Source: JANNRR01 sp043736155
GTDB lineage: Bacteria > Pseudomonadota > Alphaproteobacteria > Rhodobacterales > Rhodobacteraceae
Reading direction: 5' to 3'
Assembly: GCA_043736155.1 (NCBI GenBank)
Contig: JAYTDA010000400.1
Coordinates: 1 to 10,241, forward strand
Length of the DNA stretch: 10,241 nucleotides
A program made the translations under genes and the position numbers. Shown piece by piece: positions 1 to 6,173 of this stretch. Positions within the stretch are counted from its first letter, which is position 1; each line of letters begins with the position of its first letter. The notes under the pieces were generated by a model that saw only the letters and a list, made by a program, of their open reading frames with translations, was not told the DNA's origin and made no database searches.

Positions 1-28
1 CAACACTGCGAAAACTCATCTCCCTCGC

Positions 29-50
29 CAACACTCTCGTCACCGAAAAC
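29..50. repeat. Short imperfect duplication downstream of mdh
   Basis: The words CAACACT and CGAAAAC occur as a pair twice, at 1-7 with 9-15 and again at 29-35 with 44-50. The second pair has eight extra bases between the words. Nothing else is recognisable in the first 100 bases, which are the intergenic stretch following mdh. It may be a local slippage duplication, and no function can be assigned. Confidence 0.3.
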
Positions 51-99
51 AGGCTTTGGACACTAGAAAAACCTTGACCCCAATACTGATGGCTACGGG

Positions 100-115
100 C
101 GTCACGCCAGTGACG
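100..115 (-). terminator. Hairpin across the mdh stop codon
   Basis: CGTCAC and GTGACG form a perfect 6-bp stem with a 4-base loop that spans the mdh TGA (102-104). Read on the minus strand there is no T tract directly after it. The nearest T run lies about 25 bases further downstream, around 67-72. It is a weak candidate for the end of the mdh message or for a stability hairpin if transcription continues into a gene off the left edge. Confidence 0.25.
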
Positions 116-1064
116 GGTCGATCACCTTGCAGGCGGCGACCAGCCCTTTGACCGCGTCAACCGACTTGTCCATCATCGCCTGTTCGTCGCGGTTCAGCTT
201 GATATCGACGATCCGTTCAACCCCGCCGGCACCGATGATGGTCGGCACCCCGACATACATGCCTTTCAGACCAAAGGCACCGTCAACATGCGCGGCACAG
301 GGCAGCAGCCGCTTTTGGTCCTTCAGATAGGCCTCAGCCATTTCCACCGCCGAAGTCGCAGGCGCGTAAAACGCCGACCCGGTTTTCAGCAACCCCACAA
401 TCTCGGCGCCGCCGTCACGGGTGCGCTGCACGATGGCATCGAGCTTTTCCTGCGTGGTCCAGCCCATCGCCACCAGATCGGGCAATGGAATGCCGCCAAC
501 GGTGGAATAGCGCACCAAGGGCACCATGGCATCGCCATGGCCACCCAGCACAAACCCGGTGACATCGCGCATCGACACCCCGAATTCCAGCGACAGGAAA
601 TGGCGGAACCGCGCGGAATCCAGCACCCCGGCCATGCCGACCACCTTGGCGTGCGGCAGACCGGAAAACTCGCGCAGCGCCCAGACCATCGCATCCAGGG
701 GATTGGTGATGCAGATCACAAAGGCGTCGGGGGCGAACTTCTTGATCCCCTCTCCCACCGATTTCATCACTTTCAGGTTGATGCCCAGCAGGTCATCGCG
801 GCTCATCCCCGGTTTGCGCGGGATACCGGCGGTGACAATGCAGACATCGGCGCGGCGGATATAGGCATAGTCGTTGGTGCCCGACATCCCGGCATCAAAC
901 CCGGCAACCGGCCCGGACTGGGCAATATCCAGCGATTTGCCCTGTGGCGTGCCTTCGGCGATGTCGAACATCACCACATCGCCCAGTTCCTTCAGCGCAA
1001 TCAAATGGGCAAGTGTGCCGCCGATCTGTCCGGCACCGATCAGCGCGATCTTTGGTCTGGCCAT
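102..1064 (-). CDS. mdh: Malate dehydrogenase (LDH-like type)
   Basis: This 320-residue cytoplasmic enzyme interconverts malate and oxaloacetate with NAD in the TCA cycle. The N-terminal Rossmann motif G-A-G-Q-I-G-G lies at residues 10-16 and Asp34 ends the second strand, as expected for NAD rather than NADP. The substrate-binding arginines are Arg83 and Arg89 in the mobile loop IPRKPGMSRDD, plus Arg152 in LDSARFR. The catalytic pair is Asp149 and His176 (GGHGD). Asn121 sits in the conserved ITNPLD. Length is normal for the LDH-like bacterial type, distinct from the shorter E. coli kind. The ATG is preceded by GGGAG at a good distance. In Rhodobacterales mdh usually heads a TCA cluster with sucCD; those genes would lie off the left edge, which is inference. 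Confidence 0.97.
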   Translation of the reverse strand: MARPKIALIGAGQIGGTLAHLIALKELGDVVMFDIAEGTPQGKSLDIAQSGPVAGFDAGMSGTNDYAYIRRADVCIVTAGIPRKPGMSRDDLLGINLKVMKSVGEGIKKFAPDAFVICITNPLDAMVWALREFSGLPHAKVVGMAGVLDSARFRHFLSLEFGVSMRDVTGFVLGGHGDAMVPLVRYSTVGGIPLPDLVAMGWTTQEKLDAIVQRTRDGGAEIVGLLKTGSAFYAPATSAVEMAEAYLKDQKRLLPCAAHVDGAFGLKGMYVGVPTIIGAGGVERIVDIKLNRDEQAMMDKSVDAVKGLVAACKVIDPSLA

Positions 1065-1229
1065 GAGACTACTCCCTGTCTGTTGGCATATCGTGGTTCT
1101 TCAGGCTTTGGCGATGCCTAGACCTTCCGCAAGGCCCGTGCAAGGCCGCTGCACTGCGGCAATATCAGCTGCCGGGCTACCCCTTGTCGGATCATTGGGT
1201 TAAGGGGGCGCAAACAACAAGGAAAGCCA

Positions 1230-1255
1230 CCTGCGCCTGCATCACGCAGCGCAGG
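1230..1255 (+). promoter_or_regulatory. Leader hairpin upstream of the TauE/SafE gene
   Basis: CCTGCG at 1230-1235 pairs with CGCAGG at 1250-1255, and CTGC at 1237-1240 pairs with GCAG at 1246-1249. That gives ten base pairs with one bulged C and a 5-base loop. It ends 36 bases before the exporter's ATG and leaves that gene's GGGGAG ribosome binding site free. The 227-base gap between the divergent mdh and exporter genes must also hold both promoters, but I could not identify convincing -35/-10 pairs in it. Confidence 0.3.
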
Positions 1256-1291
1256 AGGGGTCAACAGGCAAACCCGGCCGGGGAGCAGGTC

Positions 1292-2041
1292 ATGGAAACC
1301 CATAATGCGCTGTTCTGGCTGGTGGCGACACTGGCTGCGATCGCGGTTGGCGCGTCCAAAGGCGGGTTGCCGCTGGTCGGCGTCCTGGCGACACCGATGC
1401 TGGCGCTGGTGCTGCCGCCGGTTATGGCCGCAGGGCTGCTGTTGCCGGTGTTTGTCGTCACCGACCTGTTCGGGCTTTATGCCTATCGCCGCCATTTCAA
1501 CCTGCGTTTGCTGAAGATTCTGATCCCCGCCACCACCATCGGTGTCATCTTGGGATGGGCCACCGCCTCAACCGTGCCGGAATGGCTGGTGACCGGGCTG
1601 GTCGGGGTGATCGGCGTGGTCTTTACCCTGAACCTGTTGCTGCGCAAGCAGCCTGTGGGGCCGGGCAAACCGGCAAACCTGGCCCCCGGTCTGTTCTGGG
1701 GGGCCATTGCCGGTTTTACCAGTTTTGTCTCCCACACCGGTGGCCCGCCCTATCAGGTCTATGTCCTGCCGCTAAAGCTCGACAAGGCGCGCTTTGCCGG
1801 AACCACCACCATCCTGTTTGCCTATGTCAATGCCATCAAGCTGATCCCCTATTTTGCGTTGGGGCAACTCAACGTCGCCAATCTGAAAGTGGCAGCGGTG
1901 CTGATGGTACCGGGGGTACTGGCGGTGCTGGCTGGGGTGCAGATTGTGAAGGTGCTGCCGGAAAAGCTGTTCTTCAAGCTGGTGACATGGGCCTTGTTGG
2001 CGATTTCGCTGAAACTGATCTACGATGGCTTCATCGGCTGA
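1292..2041 (+). CDS. TauE/SafE-family membrane exporter
   Basis: This is a 249-residue polytopic inner-membrane protein of the sulfite exporter TauE/SafE (DUF81) family. Members are proposed to move sulfur-containing or organic anions such as sulfite or sulfoacetate, and the substrate here cannot be read from sequence. The family's duplicated signature is visible: GASKGG at residues 20-25 in the first half and G-F-T-S-F-V-S-H-T-G-G-P-P at 141-153 in the second. About seven to eight hydrophobic segments alternate with short loops, one of them basic (YRRHFNLR, 65-72). I chose the ATG at 1292, with GGGGAG upstream, because the 36 residues ahead of it in the open frame are polar and unlike the family start. 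It is divergent from mdh and lies 66 bases upstream of fadH on the same strand. Confidence 0.9.
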   Translation: METHNALFWLVATLAAIAVGASKGGLPLVGVLATPMLALVLPPVMAAGLLLPVFVVTDLFGLYAYRRHFNLRLLKILIPATTIGVILGWATASTVPEWLVTGLVGVIGVVFTLNLLLRKQPVGPGKPANLAPGLFWGAIAGFTSFVSHTGGPPYQVYVLPLKLDKARFAGTTTILFAYVNAIKLIPYFALGQLNVANLKVAAVLMVPGVLAVLAGVQIVKVLPEKLFFKLVTWALLAISLKLIYDGFIG

Positions 2042-2070
2042 CGCGGCGTTGCGGGTGACAGCGCGCTGAT

Positions 2071-2103
2071 GCCATACCATCCTGTGGCCAAAGCCATAGG
2101 ATG
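2071..2103 (+). promoter_or_regulatory. Hairpin over the fadH ribosome binding site, with an alternative fold
   Basis: CATCCTGTGGC (2078-2088) pairs with GCCATAGGATG (2093-2103): eleven pairs including one G-U, with loop CAAA. The right arm contains AGGA (2098-2101), the only plausible ribosome binding site for the ATG at 2108. A second copy of GCCATA at 2071-2076 can instead pair with TGTGGC (2083-2088), and that fold would leave AGGA free. The pairing is read directly from the sequence; a regulatory role is inference. Confidence 0.4.
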
Positions 2104-2107
2104 CTGC

Positions 2108-4135
2108 ATGACCCTCTATCCCCACCTGTTCGCGCCACTTGACCTTGGCCACATCACCCTGCCCAACCGCGCCCTGATGGGGTCGATGCATACCGGGTTG
2201 GAGGAGCATGGCGACTGGAACCGGGTGGCGGCGTTCTATGCCGCCCGGGCACGCGGCGGCGTGGCGCTGATGGTCACCGGCGGCATGGCACCGAACCGCG
2301 AAGGCGGAGTGTTTCCCGGGGCTGCGGGGCTGTTCACCGCGACAGATATCGCCAACCATGCCCGGGTCACGGCGCGGGTGCATGACGAAGGCGGCTTGAT
2401 CGCCATGCAGATCCTGCATGCCGGGCGCTATGCCTATGGCAGGGAATGCGTCTCTGCCTCGGCGCTCAAATCGCCGATTTCGCCGTTTGCCCCCTGCGCG
2501 CTGGACGAAGCGGGGATAGAAAAGCAAATTGCCGATATCGTCACCGCCGCCATTCGCGCGCGCGAGGCCGGATATGACGGCGTCGAAGTGATGGGGTCCG
2601 AGGGTTACTTCCTCAACCAGTTCCTTGTGACCCTCACCAACCGCCGTACCGACCGCTGGGGTGGCGCTTACGACAACCGGATGCGGCTGCCGGTCGAAGT
2701 GGTGCGGCGGGTCCGCGCCGCCGTCGGCCCAAACTTCATCCTGATCTACCGGATTTCGCTGATCGACCTGATCCCCGATGGCTCGACATGGGAGGAGATC
2801 GCCACCCTTGCCCGCGCCATTCAGGCCGCAGGGGCCACCATGCTGAACACCGGTATCGGCTGGCATGAGGCCCGCATCCCCACCATCGCCACCTCGGTCC
2901 CCCGCCGCGCATTCGTCTGGCTGACCAAACGGCTGGCGGGCGAGGTTACCATCCCGGTCATCACCTCCAACCGCATCAACAGCCCCGAGGTGGCAGAGGC
3001 GGTACTGGCGGAGGGTGCGGCGCACATGGTGTCGATGGCGCGGCCTTTCCTCGCCGATGAAACCTTCATCGCCAAGGCGCGTACCGGCAAAGCCGCCACC
3101 ATCGCCCCCTGCATCGCCTGCAATCAGGCCTGTCTGGACCATACATTCAGCGGCAAACTGGCGACTTGTCTGGTCAACCCGCGTGCCGCCAACGAAACCC
3201 TGCTGACCTATGACCCGACACCCAACCCCAAAACCATCGCGGTAGTCGGGGCTGGCCCTGCCGGTCTGTCGGCGGCGCTGGTGGCGGCGGAACGCGGGCA
3301 CCATGTCATCCTGTTCGATGCCGCCGCCGGGATTGGCGGCCAGTTGAACCTGGCCAAACAAGTGCCGGGCAAGGAGGAGTTTCACGGCCTGATCGACTAC
3401 TATACCACCATGCTGGACCAACACGGTGTCACACAGCGGCTGGGGACTACGGCGACAGCGGACCATGTCACCGGGTTTGACCATGTGATCGTGGCCACCG
3501 GGGTCACCGCGCGCAATCCCGGGATACCGGGGCAAGACAGCCCCCATGTGACAAGCTACATCGACATCCTGAACGGCAGCCACGTCGCCGGGCCCCGGGT
3601 CGCCGTCATCGGCGCGGGCGGCATCGGCTTTGATGTCGCGGAATATCTGGTGCATTCCGGCACAAGCCCGACCGAAGATCCGGACCTGTGGCGGCGCGAA
3701 TGGGGGGTGGGCGATCCGGCGCAGACCCGGGGCGGTCTGGCAGCCGGGGGGCCGCAGCCGACACCCCCCGCCCGCCAGGTCACGCTGTTGCAGCGCAAGG
3801 CGGAAAAGCCGGGGCGGGGGTTGGCTAAAACCACCGGCTGGATTCACCGCGCCAGCCTGCAGATGAAGGGGGTGCGGATGCTGGGCGGGGTGAATTACGA
3901 CCGCATCACCGCTGAAGGGCTGTGGATCAGCCACGGCCCCGCCTTTGAGAACCCTGAACTGATCGAAGCTGATACCATTGTCCTCTGCGCTGGCCAGATT
4001 TCCGCCCGAAGCCTTGCCGATGACCTGACGGCCCGGGGGATATCGCACCACGTCATCGGTGGTGCAGACCAGGCCACTGAACTGGATGCCAAGCGCGCCA
4101 TTGATCAGGGGGCGCGGCTGGCGGCATCCCTGTAA
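2108..4135 (+). CDS. fadH: 2,4-dienoyl-CoA reductase (NADPH), FadH type
   Basis: This 675-residue flavo-iron-sulfur enzyme reduces 2,4-dienoyl-CoA with NADPH so that unsaturated fatty acids can enter beta-oxidation. Residues 1-330 form the old-yellow-enzyme FMN barrel, with Tyr167 (MGSEGYF) and His253 (GIGWHEA) matching the catalytic Tyr166 and His252 of the E. coli enzyme. The 4Fe-4S cluster cysteines are Cys335, Cys338, Cys342 and Cys354. The FAD motif GAGPAGLS is at 381-388 and the NADPH motif GAGGIG starts near 502. The C-terminus (GGADQATELDAKRAIDQG) is typical of FadH, which separates it from simpler NADH:flavin oxidoreductases. Length matches the E. coli protein. The ATG at 2108 is preferred over the in-frame ATG at 2069 because AGGA precedes it and the mature domain begins at MTLYPHLF. 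The ribosome binding site lies inside a strong hairpin. Confidence 0.95.
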   Translation: MTLYPHLFAPLDLGHITLPNRALMGSMHTGLEEHGDWNRVAAFYAARARGGVALMVTGGMAPNREGGVFPGAAGLFTATDIANHARVTARVHDEGGLIAMQILHAGRYAYGRECVSASALKSPISPFAPCALDEAGIEKQIADIVTAAIRAREAGYDGVEVMGSEGYFLNQFLVTLTNRRTDRWGGAYDNRMRLPVEVVRRVRAAVGPNFILIYRISLIDLIPDGSTWEEIATLARAIQAAGATMLNTGIGWHEARIPTIATSVPRRAFVWLTKRLAGEVTIPVITSNRINSPEVAEAVLAEGAAHMVSMARPFLADETFIAKARTGKAATIAPCIACNQACLDHTFSGKLATCLVNPRAANETLLTYDPTPNPKTIAVVGAGPAGLSAALVAAERGHHVILFDAAAGIGGQLNLAKQVPGKEEFHGLIDYYTTMLDQHGVTQRLGTTATADHVTGFDHVIVATGVTARNPGIPGQDSPHVTSYIDILNGSHVAGPRVAVIGAGGIGFDVAEYLVHSGTSPTEDPDLWRREWGVGDPAQTRGGLAAGGPQPTPPARQVTLLQRKAEKPGRGLAKTTGWIHRASLQMKGVRMLGGVNYDRITAEGLWISHGPAFENPELIEADTIVLCAGQISARSLADDLTARGISHHVIGGADQATELDAKRAIDQGARLAASL

Positions 4136-4141
4136 CCGCGT

Positions 4142-4192
4142 CACGAAAGGCGGGCGCACGAAAGGCGGGGGGCACGAAAGGCGGCGGGCACG
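4142..4192 (+). repeat. Three tandem copies of a 15-16-base unit after fadH
   Basis: CACGAAAGGCGG begins at 4142, 4157 and 4173, and a truncated fourth start (CACGG) is at 4189. The spacing is 15, 16 and 16 bases. The array starts seven bases after the fadH stop codon. It is a simple short tandem repeat, probably non-coding, with no spacers and no obvious palindrome. Confidence 0.7.
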
Positions 4193-4274
4193 GTTTTCCA
4201 GACTGTCCGGATTGCCGCTATCGCCCTGGTCTTGCCCGATATCCTGGTGTCATTTCCATTGCCAGACGAACCGT

Positions 4275-4301
4275 GCCGCTGGTGATGGATGCACCAGCGG
4301 C
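4275..4301 (+). terminator. Perfect 10-bp hairpin between fadH and the small transporter gene
   Basis: GCCGCTGGTG (4275-4284) and CACCAGCGGC (4292-4301) are perfect complements around a 7-base loop. No T tract follows, so it is not a textbook intrinsic terminator. It lies 139 bases after fadH and 49 bases before the next ATG. It could end the fadH message, stabilise its 3' end, or act in the leader of the next gene. Confidence 0.4.
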
Positions 4302-4350
4302 GCTGCCGCCCCGGCCCAACGATTCCTCCCTGCTTCGCGGAGACAGCCCG

Positions 4351-4677
4351 ATGCGCTCAGCGCTGATCCTGGCCGCCATTGTCGCCCTGACGGTGGTTGG
4401 CGACTATTCTATCAAGGCGGCATCCCAACGTGATGGCGGGCTGTTCACCCGGGCGTTTCTGCTGGGGGCGCTGCTGTATGGCCTGCCGGCGATTGGCTGG
4501 TACTATCTGATGCAGGCCCACTCTCTGGCCGCCATTGGCGTGTTCTATTCCGCAGTAACGCTGCTGCTGCTGGCTGGCATGGGAACACTGGTTTTCAAGG
4601 AAAGTTTTGGCCTGCGCGAGGTGGTGGGCCTGTCGCTTGCCCTAGCGTCAGTGGGGGTGATGAGCCTGAAGAATTAA
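4351..4677 (+). CDS. Small four-helix transporter-like membrane protein (SMR/EamA related)
   Basis: This 108-residue protein has four hydrophobic segments, roughly 4-21, 33-53, 58-80 and 88-105. Length and pattern match the small multidrug resistance (SMR) and single-repeat EamA groups. Against EmrE as I recall it, Gly17 and Lys22 align, as do the aromatic-Tyr of helix 3 (FYS, 65-67) and the helix 4 context (FKESFGLREVVG). Two hallmark EmrE residues are absent: the proton- and drug-binding Glu14 is Thr14, and the Trp63 equivalent is Val or Leu. Asp18 is the only acidic residue in helix 1. A canonical drug/proton antiporter role is therefore doubtful. The ATG at 4351 has GGAG at 4339-4342; the longer in-frame start at 4273 would add a polar tail and overlap the hairpin. 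Confidence 0.82.
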   Translation: MRSALILAAIVALTVVGDYSIKAASQRDGGLFTRAFLLGALLYGLPAIGWYYLMQAHSLAAIGVFYSAVTLLLLAGMGTLVFKESFGLREVVGLSLALASVGVMSLKN

Positions 4678-4806
4678 GGCGCGGTTGTTTCCCTGCCCCG
4701 AACGATCCGCAGCAATACCCTGATCTTGACGGTTCCGCCCCACAATCCTGCCTGAATTGGGCGCAATAACGGTTGGGTGACGTGCAGAGTTGTCAAAAGG
4801 TGCACA

Positions 4807-5712
4807 ATGGATCGACTGACAGAGATGGAAGCTTTCGCCACGGTGGTGGACCAGGGCGGCTTTACCGATGCGGCAAAGAAGATGGGAATCTCAAAATCCG
4901 CCGTGTCCAAGCATGTCTCGGCACTGGAAGCGAGGTTGGGTGCACGGCTGTTGAACCGCACCACACGGCGGGTGTCGCCGACCGAAATCGGCCTGGCCTA
5001 TTACGACCGTGCCCGCCGGGTTCTGAATGATGCAGGTGAGGCGGATGCGCTGGTCACCTCGATGCAAACCGCGCCAAGCGGGCTGTTGCGCATTTCGGTT
5101 GCCACCGACTTTGGCGTCAGCCTGCTGTCGCCGGTTCTGGGCGATTTTCTCACCGAATATCCCGACATCACCGTCAACATGGTGCTGAACAACCGCTATG
5201 TCGAACTGATCTCCGAAGGGTTCGATATGGCGATCCGCATCGGCGAGCTGGAAGACAGCACGCTGCGCGCCCGCAAACTGACCGAGGCGACCAAGCGGAT
5301 GATCGCGGCACCGACCTATTTCCAGCGCTTTGGCCGCCCGGAAAAGATCGACGATCTGAATGATCACAAACTGCTGCATTATTCCAACCAGGCCAGCGGC
5401 AATGTCTGGAAACTGACCGCCCCTTCGGGTGAAAAGCGCCAGGTTCGTACCGCTGGCTGGCTGACCGTCAACGATGGCCAATCGCTGCTCAACGCCGCCA
5501 TTTCCGGCCTTGGCATCGCCTATCTGCCCAGCTTTCTCTATTCCGATGCGATGAAACAGGGTCTGGTGCAAGAGGCGATTCCCGATCTGCCGGTCGAGGT
5601 GCAAGGCATCTATGCGGTCTATCCGCCGGGTCGCTTTACCCAGCCGAAGGTGCGGGCCTTCATCGACTTTCTGGCCGACCAGTTCGCCGACAAGGGACCG
5701 GATATCTGGTGA
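4807..5712 (+). CDS. LysR-family transcriptional regulator, CrgA-like group
   Basis: This is a 301-residue DNA-binding regulator. The N-terminal winged helix-turn-helix spans about residues 1-60 and shows the usual order: MEAFATVVDQGGFTDAAKK, then ISKSAVSKHVSALEARLGARLLNR. The rest is a periplasmic-binding-protein-like effector domain, beginning near residue 90 (GLLRISVATDFG), with CrgA-type features such as GFDMAIRIG and LNAAISGLGIAYLP. Length is standard. The ATG has AAAGG six bases upstream; ten extra in-frame residues from 4777 have no such support. No divergent target gene is adjacent, which is unusual for the family; the nearest upstream gene is the small transporter in the same direction, 129 bases away. 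Effector and targets cannot be told. Confidence 0.93.
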   Translation: MDRLTEMEAFATVVDQGGFTDAAKKMGISKSAVSKHVSALEARLGARLLNRTTRRVSPTEIGLAYYDRARRVLNDAGEADALVTSMQTAPSGLLRISVATDFGVSLLSPVLGDFLTEYPDITVNMVLNNRYVELISEGFDMAIRIGELEDSTLRARKLTEATKRMIAAPTYFQRFGRPEKIDDLNDHKLLHYSNQASGNVWKLTAPSGEKRQVRTAGWLTVNDGQSLLNAAISGLGIAYLPSFLYSDAMKQGLVQEAIPDLPVEVQGIYAVYPPGRFTQPKVRAFIDFLADQFADKGPDIW

Positions 5713-5876
5713 TTTTCTGCCTGTCTGCCTGATACCAACGGCCCGCACCCCTGACTCGCAGCGAGTCGCAGCCGACGCCGGGACCGGGTCCAAGACCGAT
5801 AGCTCTTGACCGAAACCGAGGCCCCCAAACTGACCGCCCCGGTATATGGGTGCCGACCTGAACCTGCCATCTGGCT

Positions 5877-5912
5877 GAGCGGGAAAAGACGATCCACTGG
5901 ATCGTCCCGCTC
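5877..5912. repeat. Long bulged palindrome inside the MITE-like element
   Basis: GAGCGGG (5877-5883) pairs with CCCGCTC (5906-5912) and ACGATCCA (5889-5896) pairs with TGGATCGT (5898-5905). The 15 pairs are interrupted by one AAAAG bulge on the left side. Only one base lies between the inner arms, so in RNA the tip would open slightly. I recall similar GACGATCC-centred palindromes in other Rhodobacteraceae intergenic regions, but cannot confirm that here. Confidence 0.65.
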
Positions 5913-5958
5913 ACCGCGACCAAGGTGCCGCTGGACTGGTGGAGCACGAGATGACAGA

Positions 5959-6035
5959 GGGCAGTGCCTGCCCCGGCGAAGCGAAGCGCCCGCCCTGAGG
6001 GGGGGCAGGCGCTGCCCGGTCCTTTGAGGACCGGG
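5959..6035. repeat. Two overlapping GC-rich hairpins inside the MITE-like element
   Basis: The 16-base arms at 5959-5974 and 6002-6017 pair throughout with one G-U wobble, enclosing a 27-base loop that itself contains GGCG/CGCC. The right foot (6015-6017) is shared with a second perfect hairpin: CCCGGTCCT (6015-6023) and AGGACCGGG (6027-6035) around TTG. The two structures compete for three bases. Confidence 0.7.
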
Positions 6036-6058
6036 GGTGACGCGGCGATGCTTCTCTG

Positions 6059-6082
6059 CGGCAGGCCCGATGGGGCCTGCCG
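6059..6082. repeat. Perfect 10-bp hairpin inside the MITE-like element
   Basis: CGGCAGGCCC (6059-6068) and GGGCCTGCCG (6073-6082) are exact complements around the loop GATG. No T tract follows on either strand, so it is read as part of the palindromic element rather than as a terminator. Confidence 0.7.
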
Positions 6083-6173
6083 GACGGAAGGCGGTTCCAT
6101 CAAGGGTCCATCCGGGTCTAAGCAGTCTGCGGTCAACTCAAAGGGCCGTTGGTATGACTGAAGGTGCAACTCC

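Larger units (their letters stand above)
5732..6155. mobile_element. MITE-like palindromic element with 13-base terminal inverted repeats
   Basis: ATACCAACGGCCC at 5732-5744 recurs as its exact reverse complement at 6143-6155, bounding 424 bases with no credible gene. Inside are five strong hairpins: 5753-5767, 5877-5912, 5959-6017, 6015-6035 and 6059-6082. This fits a miniature inverted-repeat element or a cluster of REP/BIME-like units. Flanking target duplication is not clear. If the real ends are CCAACGGCCC, a TA dinucleotide lies outside each end, as in Tc1/mariner (IS630) insertions, but that is weak. The whole gap between lysR and the OmpA gene (5713-6173) is explained by this element plus about 20 bases on each side. 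No transposase is present, so movement would need help in trans. Confidence 0.5.

Noticed and set aside
1772..4159. 795-codon open frame on the minus strand
   Set aside because: It is antisense to fadH, whose catalytic residues and cofactor motifs are all intact. The translation is low-complexity and Gly/Arg/His/Pro/Gln-rich, as expected from GC-rich antisense frames.
4726..4758. TTGACG as a -35 box for lysR
   Set aside because: No acceptable -10 hexamer lies at 16-18 bases. The nearest AT-rich words are too far or poor, so I did not list a promoter.
4891..5793. 300-codon minus-strand frame
   Set aside because: Antisense shadow of the lysR gene, which has a good start, ribosome binding site and complete LysR domains.
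5660..6169. 169-codon minus-strand frame across the MITE-like element
   Set aside because: It overlaps the end of lysR, includes every hairpin arm, and has no recognisable domain. The nucleotide palindromes explain the sequence better than a protein does.
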